Positions 53,967 to 63,165 of a stretch of DNA of 64,000 nt are shown here, piece after piece (position 1 is the stretch's first letter; every line of letters starts with the position of its first letter). Position numbers and translations under genes: made by a program. This DNA comes from Oscillospiraceae bacterium. Its GTDB lineage: Bacteria; Bacillota; Clostridia; Oscillospirales; Ruminococcaceae. The DNA is taken from contig CP107208.1 of the NCBI GenBank assembly GCA_025758045.1, positions 1,364,001 through 1,428,000 on the forward strand, in the 5' to 3' direction. The notes under the pieces were generated by a model, which saw only the letters and a list, made by a program, of their open reading frames with translations, searched no databases and was not told where the DNA came from.

Positions 53967-54737
53967 ATGGATAAGCAGAACCGCAAGGCAATCATTGCCG
54001 GCAACTGGAAAATGAATAAAACCGCTACCGAGGCCGCCGAACTGATCGACGCCCTGATCCCCGCTGTGAAGGACGCTGGCTGCGAGGTCGTTATCTGTGT
54101 GCCTTTCACCGACCTGGTCACCGCTGTTGCCAAGACCAAGGGCACCAACATCCACGTTGGCGCTGAGAATGTCCACTTCGAGAAGTCCGGCGCTTACACC
54201 GGCGAGATCAGCGCTGACATGCTGACCGACCTGGGCGTTGAGTACGTCGTTGTCGGCCACAGCGAGCGCCGCCAGTACTTTGCCGAGACCGATGAGACTG
54301 TCAACAAGCGCGCCAAGGCTGCTCTGGCTGGCGGCCTGAAGCCCATCATCTGCGTCGGCGAGAGCCTGGCCCAGCGTGAGCAGGGTGTCACCGAGGAGCT
54401 GGTCCGCATGCAGGTCAAGATCGCCCTGAACGGCGTGACCGCTGACGAGCTGAAGAACGTCGTTATCGCCTACGAGCCCATCTGGGCTATCGGCACCGGC
54501 AAGACTGCTACCGCTGACCAGGCACAGGAAGTCTGCGCCGCTATCCGCAAGGTCGTCGGCGAGCTGTACGGCGAGGATGCCGCCAAGGCCCTGACCGTCC
54601 AATACGGCGGCAGCATGAACGCCAAGAACGCTGAGGAACTGCTGGGCAAGCCCGATGTTGACGGCGGCCTGATCGGCGGTGCTTCCCTGAAGGCCGACCA
54701 ATTTGCCATCATTGTTGACGCCGCCACCAAGGGCTGA
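53967..54737 (+). CDS. tpiA: Triose-phosphate isomerase
   Basis: A 256-residue TIM-barrel enzyme interconverting glyceraldehyde-3-phosphate and dihydroxyacetone phosphate. Active-site elements are intact: GNWKMNKT with the catalytic Lys near residue 15, VGHSERR with the His, AYEPIWAIGTGKTA with the catalytic Glu and the start of the flexible loop, and phosphate-binding YGGSMN and GGASL. AAAGGAGC is 11 bases upstream of the ATG. It is the middle gene of the pgk-tpiA-gpmI cluster. Confidence 0.98.
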   Translation: MDKQNRKAIIAGNWKMNKTATEAAELIDALIPAVKDAGCEVVICVPFTDLVTAVAKTKGTNIHVGAENVHFEKSGAYTGEISADMLTDLGVEYVVVGHSERRQYFAETDETVNKRAKAALAGGLKPIICVGESLAQREQGVTEELVRMQVKIALNGVTADELKNVVIAYEPIWAIGTGKTATADQAQEVCAAIRKVVGELYGEDAAKALTVQYGGSMNAKNAEELLGKPDVDGGLIGGASLKADQFAIIVDAATKG

Positions 54738-54756
54738 TACAATAGTAGAGTAAAAT

Positions 54757-54936
54757 GCCTCCCTCTGCGAGGGAGGTGGCGCGAAGCGCCGGAGGGAGAG
54801 ACTTTCAACTAAGCAACAGTTTACTTTATGTCTCTCCCCCACCGCCTACGGCGGAGCCCTTCGGGCCCGGACCCCTCTGTCGCTACGCGACATCTCCCCA
54901 CACTGCGGGGAGTCACCCTCCCAGAGGGGGCCTTTT
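54757..54936. repeat. Interspersed palindromic repeat, copy F
   Basis: A long imperfect hairpin: GCCTCCCTCTGCGAGGGAGG, GCGCGAAGCGC and GGAGGGAGAGAC on the left; GTCTCTCCCCC, CCGCCTACGGCGG, TGTCGCTACGCGACA and CCCCACACTGCGGGG in the middle and right; the end is CCCAGAGGGGGCCTTTT. It lies between tpiA and gpmI and could reduce or uncouple transcription of gpmI. Confidence 0.8.
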
Positions 54937-54966
54937 GCGCTACCTGTACAAAAGGAGTTTCAATTT

Positions 54967-56493
54967 ATGTCTAAAAAACCTGTAATGCTTTGCATCATGG
55001 ACGGTTTCGGCTGGACGCCGGATCAGACCTACGGCAACGCCGTGGCCGCCGCCAATAAGCCCAACCTGGACAAGATCTTTGCCAACTATCCCATGACTAC
55101 CATCCAGGCCAGCGGCATGGCCGTCGGCCTGCCCGAGGGCCAGATGGGCAACTCGGAAGTCGGCCACACCAACATGGGCGCTGGCCGCATCGTCTACCAG
55201 CAGCTGACCCTCATCACCAAGTCCATCAAGGACGGTGAGATGCTCAAGAACCCCGTGCTGGTCAAGAACATGAAAGCTGCCATCGATGCCGGTAAGGCCA
55301 TCCACCTGATGGGCCTGGTCGGCACCGGCGGTGTCCACAGCCATGCCGACCACTGGTACGGCGTGCTGGAGATGGCCAAGCACCTGGGTGCCAAGGACGT
55401 CTACCTGCACTGCATCATGGACGGCCGTGACACCGATCCCCACAGCGGCAAGGGCTTCCTGGCTGACCTGCAGGCCAAGCTGGACGAACTGGGCATCGGC
55501 AAGATCGCCTCTGTTTCCGGCCGTTACTACGCCATGGACCGTGACAATAACTGGGACCGCGAGGAGAAAGCCTACGCTGCCTTTGTTTACGGCGAGGGCA
55601 ACCACGCCGCCAACGCTGCCGAGGCTATCGAGGCCAGCTATGCTGCCGATGTGACCGACGAGTTCGTCGTGCCCGTTGTCACCTGCGAGGGCGGCCGTGT
55701 GCAGGATGGCGATACCGTTATCTTCATGAACTTCCGCCCCGACCGTGCCCGTCAGATGACCCGCATCTTCTGCGATGATGCTTTCACCGGCTTTGAGCGC
55801 CGCGGCGGCCGCAAGCAGGTCAACTATGTCTGCATGGCCGAGTACGATGCCACCATGCCCAACTGTGAAGTGGCTTACCCGCCGGTCGAACTGAAGAACA
55901 CCTTGGGTGAGTACCTGGCTGCCCACGGCAAGACCCAGCTGCGCATTGCCGAAACCGAGAAGTACGCCCATGTGACGTTCTTCTTCAACGGCGGTGTCGA
56001 GCAGCCCTGCGAGGGCGAGGACCGCAAGGTCATCCCCAGCCCGAAGGTTGCCACCTACGACCTGAAGCCCGAGATGAGCGCCTACGAGGTTGCCGACGAG
56101 TGCAAGGCCCGCATCGAGAGCGGCAAGTACGACGTCATCATCCTGAACTTTGCCAACTGCGACATGGTCGGCCACACCGGCGTGTTTGACGCCGCTGTCA
56201 AGGCTGTCGAGGCTGTTGACAAGTGCGTGGGCGAGGTCACCGACGCTGTGCTGAACGCTGGCGGCGTGGTCTTCCTGACCGCCGACCACGGCAACGCCGA
56301 GAAGATGAAGAACCCCGATGGTTCTCCCTTCACCGCCCACACCACCAACGTAGTGCCCTTCGCCGTCATTGGCGCTGGCGATGTGAAGCTGCGTGAGGGC
56401 GGCTGCCTGGCAGACATCGCCCCCACCATGCTGCCCTATATCGGCCTGCCCGTCCCGGCTGAGATGACCGGCAAGAGCATTATCGTCGACTAA
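54967..56493 (+). CDS. gpmI: 2,3-bisphosphoglycerate-independent phosphoglycerate mutase
   Basis: A 508-residue Mn-dependent enzyme converting 3-phosphoglycerate to 2-phosphoglycerate. The phosphatase-like domain signatures are visible: CIMDGFGW, the phospho-serine site GNSEVGHTNMGAG (Ser near 62), MDGRDTDPHSGKGF, RYYAMDRDNNWDR, FRPDRARQMT and the C-terminal TADHGNAEKM. The length is typical. AAAAGGAG is ten bases before the ATG. Codon bias matches pgk and tpiA. Two hairpins follow (56508-56528, and the terminator at 56561-56597). Confidence 0.98.
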   Translation: MSKKPVMLCIMDGFGWTPDQTYGNAVAAANKPNLDKIFANYPMTTIQASGMAVGLPEGQMGNSEVGHTNMGAGRIVYQQLTLITKSIKDGEMLKNPVLVKNMKAAIDAGKAIHLMGLVGTGGVHSHADHWYGVLEMAKHLGAKDVYLHCIMDGRDTDPHSGKGFLADLQAKLDELGIGKIASVSGRYYAMDRDNNWDREEKAYAAFVYGEGNHAANAAEAIEASYAADVTDEFVVPVVTCEGGRVQDGDTVIFMNFRPDRARQMTRIFCDDAFTGFERRGGRKQVNYVCMAEYDATMPNCEVAYPPVELKNTLGEYLAAHGKTQLRIAETEKYAHVTFFFNGGVEQPCEGEDRKVIPSPKVATYDLKPEMSAYEVADECKARIESGKYDVIILNFANCDMVGHTGVFDAAVKAVEAVDKCVGEVTDAVLNAGGVVFLTADHGNAEKMKNPDGSPFTAHTTNVVPFAVIGAGDVKLREGGCLADIAPTMLPYIGLPVPAEMTGKSIIVD

Positions 56494-56507
56494 GACGAGG
56501 GATTTTC

Positions 56508-56597
56508 GGCCTTTTTGGAAAAAAGGCCTGGCGAAAAACTTTTAATATTTCGCCCCATAAAGCGGGAGCCTGCGGTAAGCGGGCTCCTGCTTTTGTT
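56508..56597 (+). terminator. Two terminator hairpins after gpmI
   Basis: GGCCTTTTTGG/AAAAAAGGCC at 56508-56528, then AGCGGGAGCC pairing with GGGCTCCTGCT (56561-56591) followed by T-rich sequence. Confidence 0.75.
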
Positions 56598-56633
56598 TGT
56601 ATGGGCTGATGTATGTGTTTTGCTGTAGGGGCC

Positions 56634-56655
56634 GATGCTTGCATCGGCCCCTCAA
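56634..56655. repeat. TGTAGGGG-type repeat
   Basis: TGTAGGGGCCGATGC followed by GCATCGGCCCC: a perfect inner palindrome related to 2454-2510 and 37315-37345. Confidence 0.6.
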
Positions 56656-56683
56656 CTTGCCGTGGTTTACGCTGTTTTATAGG

Positions 56684-56712
56684 TTGAGAAAATGCACGAA
56701 AAATGGTATAGT
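56684..56712 (+). promoter_or_regulatory. Promoter of phase-variable membrane protein gene
   Basis: TTGAGA (56684-56689), 17 bases, TATAGT (56707-56712). The AAATGG-TATAGTA context resembles that at 61431-61446. Confidence 0.65.
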
Positions 56713-56751
56713 AGAAACTACAAAAGTATGCCTGTAAGGGGAATTTACCGT

Positions 56752-59077
56752 ATGAAAGAAAAACTGCGCTTACTGCTGCGTAAACCGGCTGTGACCGCCT
56801 TGCTGATAGCCGAGCTGCTGGTAATAGGCTTTGCCTTGGCAGCGGCCCTGCGCCCGGCGGCTGCGTATACGTTCACGGCGGACCAGTGGGAAAACATCGC
56901 CCAGGAGTCAGAAATTGGTTATGACGAGGACGGCCGCATCGGCGTTACCGAAATGACCGACGGCGAGGACATCCTCCAAACCCCGCCCATGACCCTGCCC
57001 AAGGGGCACTATAAGGTGACGCTGGATTACCGCTACGTGCCCAGCGTATGGGAGGGGGGGGGAGCGCCGCTCCTGCGTGTATTTTGCTTCGTATGATGCG
57101 GGTACCGTTACCGGGGAAAAGCCCTGCGTCAATGTGAAAAAGCAGAAGGACACCCTGACGCTGAATGTCAGCGACTACAGTGAAACGGTCCGGTTGGTAG
57201 CTCATAATGATGGCGGTATCTTTACGCTGGGGCCTGTGCATATTGAACAGGATATGCTGTATGCGGGGGCCTGTGTGGCGGGCTGGCTGCTGCTGTTTGT
57301 GCTGCTGGATGCCTTTTTGCTGCTGACCGTACCCGGCAGCCCGGTGCGGCTGGCAGATGCTGAACTGTGTGCCTGCCTTTGGGTGCTGTGTGCAGTGGCC
57401 GTGCTGACCTGCGCCCCGGCCATGACCAACAGCGGTGCACTGCAGGGGGCGGACTGGTCGTTCCATCTTTCCCGTATTGAGGGCATTGCCCAGGGCCTAC
57501 GGGAGGGGCAGTTCCCGGTCCGCGTTTACAGCATAGCGAAAGATGGGTATGGCTATGCGCCCTCGCTGTTTTATGGCGAACTGCTGCTGTACTTCCCGGC
57601 GGTACTGCGCTTATTGGGGATGAGTGTGCAGGGGGCGTATCATACCTATCTGCTGGCACTCCAGCTGCTGACGGCTGGCATTGCCTTTTTCAGCCTGCGG
57701 CAGATTTTCCGGCATAACAAGACGGCCCTGGTGGGCAGCGTCCTGTATATGCTGTCTACCTATCATCTGTATAAGATTTACTGGCTCAGCGCGGTGGGGG
57801 AGTACACAGCCATGGCGTTTCTGCCGCTGATTCCGGCTGCCCTGTATGAATTGTATGGGGAACGTCCGCTTACCCGCAAGCGGCTGCGCCGGGCCTGCGC
57901 AGAACTTGTTGCGGCCTTTGGAATGCTGCTGCAGGTGCATCTGCTGTCCCTGGAGATGGCAGTTCTGGCAACAGCCGTGTTCTGCCTGATGCGGTTCCGC
58001 CGGACGTTCAGCAAGGCAGTGTTCTTCACATGGCTGAAGGCTGCTGTGCTGACGGTGCTGTTGAATCTGTGGTTCCTGGTGCCGTTTCTGACCCTGATGC
58101 TGAGCGGCGACTACAATAATATGTATACCGGCAGTGCCGAAAATGGCGGCCAGATTGTGAAAAACAGCGGCCTGCGGATTGCAGAGCTGTTCGGCTGGCA
58201 GAAAAACCACAACAACCTTGGCCCGGAATTGTTGGCCGGTGGGTTTGTGCTGCTGTGGTGCTGGCTGACCCTGCGGGCCAAGGAGGAACCGCAGCAGCCG
58301 GAGCGGCGCAGTATCCGCCTGGGGCTTTGGGCCGCAGGGTTTGCGGCGCTGGCCTGCTGGATGAGCACGAACACTTTCCCGTGGCAGGCCGTGGGCCGCA
58401 TCCCGGTGGTGGGGCGTATCCTGGTGGCAATCCAGTTCCCGGGGCGGTATCTTTCTTTGGCGACGGTGCTGCTGGTGCTGGCGACGATGTGCGGGTTGGC
58501 GGCGTTGCGGCAGGTCGGCTATGCGCGGCCGGTGGCGGTGCTCCTTGTGGGGGTATCGGTTTTCGGCGCGGCGCTTTTCTTCCGCGACCAGCAGGCCGAT
58601 GCTGCCTACCTGGGTGACGGCGGACAGCTGATGTATTCCGAGTACAAAAAGTTCAACATGGGCTGGTACTTTGACGGCCTCTACCTGCCGGACGGTGCCA
58701 GCGAGACCCAGAACGGCTACGAGAGCACGGCACAGGTCACCACGGTGGAGGTTACCTCCGTAGAGCAGGAAAACGGCGTCACAACCCTGGCCTGCACGGA
58801 GACCAGCGGCCAGGACCAGCACGCGGAACTGCCGCTGCTGTATTATCCCGGCTATACGGTGACGGAAGGCCCCGGCACGGCTTTTAAGACGGTCAACGGC
58901 CTGGTAGGCGTGACGGTGCCCGCCAACTACAGCGGCACCATCCGGGTAGCCTTCCGCGAACCCAAGCGCTGGCTTGCGGCGGATGTGGTAAGCCTGGTGA
59001 CGCTGGTAGGGGTGCTGCTGATAATACGCAGAAAAAAGTGCAAAGGTAAGAGAAAAGATCAGCCGGAGAAAGGATAA
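56752..59077 (+). CDS. PTPS-related/GT-C-like membrane protein, frameshifted at a G9 tract (phase-OFF)
   Basis: The frame starting at 56752 (behind AAGGGG) stops at 57096, shortly after G9 at 57054-57062. From that tract a second frame continues to 59077 and has no usable start of its own. Joined by removing one G (G8) or adding two (G11), they give one protein; with G8 it has 774 residues. The paralogue at 59083 has 770 and aligns on both sides of the joint (YRYVPS then CVYFASYDAGTVTGE against YNFVPT then GVYFMADDAMVVTGE). The protein has an N-terminal membrane helix, an outer beta-rich domain, about ten membrane helices with HLSRIEGIAQGL and GYGYAPSLFYGELLLYFP (PTPS_related family), and a C-terminal outer domain. 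It is probably a surface-glycan-related enzyme; the substrate is unknown. Confidence 0.82.
57054..57062. repeat. G9 homopolymer at the frameshift
   Basis: Nine consecutive Gs preceded by TGGGA, at codons 101-104 of the membrane protein. The reading frame needs eight or eleven Gs to be continuous. Confidence 0.95.
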
Positions 59078-59082
59078 AAGAA

Positions 59083-61395
59083 ATGATGAAAAGGATTTGG
59101 CCCTTTCTGCGCAAATCAAAAGCAGCCATGGTTCTGCTGGCGGTTGAGCTTGCCATTATTGGATTTACGCTTGCACAGGCTGTGCAGCCAGCAGCGAACT
59201 ATGAGATCATGCCGGATCAGTGGGAAGTCATAGCAAAAAATGCAACGATCGACTATGACGAGGAGGGCCGCATTGGTGCAGTAGAACCAGCCGAGGAAGA
59301 AAGCATTCTGCGTACATCCCAGCTGAGGTTGTCGGCGGGGCACTATAAAATCGAAGCAGACTATAATTTTGTACCGACGCAAAATAAAGACGAGCAGGAA
59401 TCCCATGCCGGCGTTTATTTTATGGCAGATGACGCAATGGTAGTGACGGGCGAACGTGAGCTTTTTGCAGTGGGGCGGACGCATGATGCCGTTGTACTGA
59501 ATGTGCGTTATACAAACAAGACGATCCGTCTGGTGGCCTATGATGGCGGCGGCGTTTTCACGCTTGGCAAAGTGACGATACAGCAGGATAGGGTCTATGC
59601 CTGGGTGCGTGTATTGGGATGGCTGCTGGCAGCGTTTTTTCTGGATCTGCTGCTGCTGCTGTTTTTGCCGACCAGTCCGCTGGCAATCCGAAATGCGGAT
59701 TTGCGTGGGTGTCTTTTCCTGTTGGGCGGTGCTGTGCTGCTGGCCAGTATGCCTGTGCTGATGCAGGGGGGTGGTATTTTTGGCGACGATATCCATTTTC
59801 ACCTTTCCCGCATTGAGGGAATTGCCCAAGGGCTGAAATCCGGACAGTTCCCGGTAAGGATCTACAGTCAGGCAAAAAATGGGTATGGGTATGCACCTTC
59901 GCTGTTTTACGGGGAACTGTGCCTGTATTTCCCGGCAGTCTTGCGTACATTGGGTGTGAGCGTACAACTGTCTTACCATCTGTATGTGTTGGCTGTGCAA
60001 ATGCTGACGGCAGGTATTGCGTTTTATAGTTTTCGTCAGATGTTCAGCCATAATAAAACAGCATTGCTGGGCAGCGTTTTGTATTTGCTGAACCCCTATC
60101 GGTTGCAGAATCTTTATTGGCGTGCTGCAGTGGGGGAGTACACAGCCATGGCGTTTTTGCCGCTGATCCCCGCAGCGCTCTGCTTGCTGTATGGAAAGAA
60201 GGAGCCGACGAAAAAGCAGGCGGGTGTGGCCTGCACAGAGATGGTAATTGCTTTTGGAATGCTGCTGCAAACGCATATGATCTCGCTGGAAATCATGGTG
60301 CTGGCAACGGCTGTGTTCTGCCTGTTTCATCTGCGGCGCACATTCAGCCGGTGCGTGCTGTCTGTATGGCTGAAATCAGTCGCCATAGTATTGCTGCTGA
60401 ATTTGTGGTTCTTGCTGCCATTCCTGGAAATAATAGGCAGCGGCATATACGGTGGTATGTATGGCGGCACAACGATGAACGCCGGGCGTATGATCCAACG
60501 GCTCGGCTATACGATTCCCGAACTTTTCACTTGGAACACCTATAGTAAAAATATTGGAATAGAGCTTATTATTGGTTGCATGGTATTCCTTTGGGTGTGG
60601 GTTGGACATGACGAAGAAATACCACATCGTGAACAAAAAATCGGGCTTTGGTCAACAGGGATTGGGTTGGCAGCCTGCTGGGCCAGTACGAATACTTTTC
60701 CTTGGGGGCTGGTGGGAGCCCTGCCAGGAAAAATCAGTGGTATTTTGCTGGCAATTCAGTTCCCGTGGCGTTACCTGACACTTGCGGCGATTTTGCTGAC
60801 GCTTGCAACGCTTTGTGCCGTTTCTCTATTACGGCCGAAAAAATTGGCTCGTCCGCTGGCGGTACTGCTGCTTTCCGCCAGCCTGCTGGGTCTGGGCATA
60901 TTTTACAGAGAGTTCTTTCCTTACGAATCCAGAAGTTATAGAGGGGATTGTGGCGAACTTGTTTATGCAGACAGCATCGTTTCGAACATGTCCTGGTATT
61001 ATGATAACCTTTATTTGCCCGCTGGGGCAAAAGAAAATCGTGACGGATTTGTATTTGAAACCGAGGTCACTACCGCAAAGGTGGAACGGATAGAAAAGAC
61101 AGAGAACGGTGTGATGTTGCAGTACGTTTGTGACAAAGAAGCGGACGGCAAAATCGAACTGCCGCTGCTGTACTATCCGGTTTATAGTATAAAAGAAGGA
61201 GCAGGAACACTTTTTAAAACCGAAAACGGGATGCTGGGAATCCAAGTTCCGGCGGGCAGCAGTGGGACGATCCGTGTAGCCGTGCAAGAACCGCTGCATT
61301 GGCGATTGGTCGAACTTGTCAGTGTAGTTACTATTCTTGTATGGACAGAAAGTTCGCAAAAGAAAAAGCGGAAAATGGTATGTGAAAAAGCATGA
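59083..61395 (+). CDS. PTPS-related/GT-C-like polytopic membrane protein
   Basis: A 770-residue paralogue of the preceding gene, intact. It has an N-terminal helix (about 15-37), an outer domain (38-165: MPDQWEVIAKNATIDYDEEGRIG and others), then about ten membrane helices (170-600) containing HFHLSRIEGIAQGLKSGQFP and NGYGYAPSLFYGELCLYFP. A C-terminal outer domain follows (VYADSIVSNMSWYYDNLYLP; LPLLYYPVYSIKEGAGT), then a last helix and a basic tail. The architecture is like YfhO and GT-C glycosyltransferases, which use polyprenyl-linked sugars. It begins five bases after the stop of its neighbour, so both are in one operon. At the position of the G9 tract it has an ordinary coding sequence. 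More AT-rich codons than its neighbour suggest an older divergence or a separate origin. Confidence 0.85.
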   Translation: MMKRIWPFLRKSKAAMVLLAVELAIIGFTLAQAVQPAANYEIMPDQWEVIAKNATIDYDEEGRIGAVEPAEEESILRTSQLRLSAGHYKIEADYNFVPTQNKDEQESHAGVYFMADDAMVVTGERELFAVGRTHDAVVLNVRYTNKTIRLVAYDGGGVFTLGKVTIQQDRVYAWVRVLGWLLAAFFLDLLLLLFLPTSPLAIRNADLRGCLFLLGGAVLLASMPVLMQGGGIFGDDIHFHLSRIEGIAQGLKSGQFPVRIYSQAKNGYGYAPSLFYGELCLYFPAVLRTLGVSVQLSYHLYVLAVQMLTAGIAFYSFRQMFSHNKTALLGSVLYLLNPYRLQNLYWRAAVGEYTAMAFLPLIPAALCLLYGKKEPTKKQAGVACTEMVIAFGMLLQTHMISLEIMVLATAVFCLFHLRRTFSRCVLSVWLKSVAIVLLLNLWFLLPFLEIIGSGIYGGMYGGTTMNAGRMIQRLGYTIPELFTWNTYSKNIGIELIIGCMVFLWVWVGHDEEIPHREQKIGLWSTGIGLAACWASTNTFPWGLVGALPGKISGILLAIQFPWRYLTLAAILLTLATLCAVSLLRPKKLARPLAVLLLSASLLGLGIFYREFFPYESRSYRGDCGELVYADSIVSNMSWYYDNLYLPAGAKENRDGFVFETEVTTAKVERIEKTENGVMLQYVCDKEADGKIELPLLYYPVYSIKEGAGTLFKTENGMLGIQVPAGSSGTIRVAVQEPLHWRLVELVSVVTILVWTESSQKKKRKMVCEKA

Positions 61396-61416
61396 CGGCT
61401 TTGTTTTGCACAGAAC

Positions 61417-61445
61417 TTGCGCTTTTACAGAAAATGGGGTATAGT
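61417..61445 (+). promoter_or_regulatory. Predicted promoter of 61474 gene
   Basis: TTGCGC (61417-61422), 17 bases, TATAGT (61440-61445), overlapping the last intergenic bases after the paralogue. Confidence 0.6.
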
Positions 61446-61473
61446 AAAAGCAAAGATAAAATAGGAGCATTTC

Positions 61474-63105
61474 ATGGAAAAACAAACAAACGGCGGCGTA
61501 CTGAAAAAAGTATGGGCGCTGCTGCCGTGGCTGTGGCTGGCGGCGGGGTATGGATTGGATTTGTGGTTTCAACTGGTGCCAGGGCGGTGGATGGTGGATT
61601 CCGACATGGCATCGGAAATGATGCTGTCGAATTTTTTGAACCAGGAAGGCCGGATTATCAGCAAGATCTGGTACTACTCAACAGAACTTCGCGTAGTCAG
61701 TGTGCAGTGGGTCTACCGCTTTACACTGCTGCTTTTCCCCAATGATTGGCACATGGCCCGTACGGTGGGCATGGCGATCATGCTGGCCGCGTTTGCAGGG
61801 CTGATGCTTTTACTGGCCCGCAGTATAGGGCTGGGCCGCATAGGTGTGTGGATGGCCGGGGTGCTTATCTGGCCCTATGGCCGTATTTACCTGATTTATG
61901 CGATCTATGGCGGGCACTATCTCGTTTATACGTTCCTGTATGTGGTATCGCTTACGCTGGTGCTGTTCAGCCTGGCGGCAAGCAGAAAAAAATGCGTCTG
62001 GATGAATATTGCTGCGTGCATTGTGGCAATGCTGTCCGGTATGAACGGCGTAAAAACGCTTATGGTTTTCCAGGCACCGTTTGTGCTGGCGGCCATGGCA
62101 GTGCTGATTCTTGCACTAAATGCTAGCAAAGAAAAAACATGGCGCGGTGCTTTACGGGTGTGCAGCCAGGAGAGCTGGCTGATGGCAGGTGCTTTAGCCA
62201 CAACGATGGCCAGCTTTGTTGGCTATATTATTAATAGCAAAGTCCTGGCTAAGATGTACTCCTTCAAGTCTTTCTCGGGAGTGACGTGGAATCGTTTTGG
62301 CGTAGATTGGACACTGGACCGCGTACTGATGGACTTCTTCCACGAATTTGGCTACCGTGACGGCGTAGGGGTGTTCCACTTCAGCGGTATTGCTTCGGGT
62401 ATCGGATTGTTGATTGGTGCGTGGATGTTTTTCTGCATCGTGCGGGTGGCATGGCGTTACAAAAAGCTGAATGTGACGGAGCGGCTGATCATTGCGCTCA
62501 TGCTTACCATGCTGGCTGTATGTGGCGTGGCTTACACATATTTTGGTGACTATAGCCAGTATTTTTGGCTGCCTTGTATGCCAGTAGCAATCGCGGTAAT
62601 GATGATCGAGATCAAGACCGAAGATCTGCATCTGCCCGGCGCAAGGGCTGTGCTAACCTTGGTGCTGGCGGGGGCCATAACGCTTTGCTCGCTCAACAAT
62701 GTCCGCCAGGAGAGCGAACACCCTGCATTGGCTCATGTCGGACTGGATAAGGTGGCTGACTGGCTGGTGGATAACGGCTATAAAGAGGGCTATGCAACGT
62801 TCTGGAACGGCAACTGCATGGTTGAGATGACCAGCGGCAAGCTCGACGTCTGGATGCCCGGTGACCTGAACAATGTCAACATTGAGGGTTGGCTGCAACC
62901 GGATTATCACCTGACCCGCTATCCGGAACATCCGTTTGTGCTGGTGGATACGGCGACAGACGGCCCGGCTGAAGAATGTGGCCTGATCAAAAACGGCCAC
63001 GGTACAGAGGTATACAACGATGGCCGCTATGCGGTTTATGCGTTTGATTCGTCGGACGATCTGTGTGCTGCCGCTGAGATCACGAAAGCGGAGCATGAAA
63101 ACTAA
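61474..63105 (+). CDS. Polytopic membrane protein, possible GT-C-like enzyme
   Basis: A 543-residue protein with about ten to eleven membrane helices in residues 15-410 and a soluble C-terminal part (about 415-543). Near the N-terminus an outer loop holds GRWMVDSDMASEMMLSNFLN; acidic pairs in the first loop are typical of GT-C glycosyltransferases, but no family can be named with certainty. The C-terminal domain contains GYATFWNGNCMVEMTSGKLDV and a Tyr/Asp-rich end. AGGAGC precedes the start. Its position between the two PTPS-related proteins and a sugar amidotransferase suggests a role in surface-glycan or lipid-linked sugar assembly. Confidence 0.72.
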   Translation: MEKQTNGGVLKKVWALLPWLWLAAGYGLDLWFQLVPGRWMVDSDMASEMMLSNFLNQEGRIISKIWYYSTELRVVSVQWVYRFTLLLFPNDWHMARTVGMAIMLAAFAGLMLLLARSIGLGRIGVWMAGVLIWPYGRIYLIYAIYGGHYLVYTFLYVVSLTLVLFSLAASRKKCVWMNIAACIVAMLSGMNGVKTLMVFQAPFVLAAMAVLILALNASKEKTWRGALRVCSQESWLMAGALATTMASFVGYIINSKVLAKMYSFKSFSGVTWNRFGVDWTLDRVLMDFFHEFGYRDGVGVFHFSGIASGIGLLIGAWMFFCIVRVAWRYKKLNVTERLIIALMLTMLAVCGVAYTYFGDYSQYFWLPCMPVAIAVMMIEIKTEDLHLPGARAVLTLVLAGAITLCSLNNVRQESEHPALAHVGLDKVADWLVDNGYKEGYATFWNGNCMVEMTSGKLDVWMPGDLNNVNIEGWLQPDYHLTRYPEHPFVLVDTATDGPAEECGLIKNGHGTEVYNDGRYAVYAFDSSDDLCAAAEITKAEHEN

Positions 63106-63165
63106 CTGAACTGATACCTGCATGTAAAAACCTGTCTGTCAGAACTCAATAAAAAGGAGAAACTT

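Noticed and set aside
57077..59077. Independent gene starting at a GTG at 57077
   Set aside because: No ribosome-binding site; the sequence begins in the middle of a domain conserved in the paralogue, so it is the downstream half of the G9-split gene.
59766..59771. Short G run in the intact paralogue as a further contingency tract
   Set aside because: Only six Gs, in frame; runs of this length occur at several ordinary places in the window.
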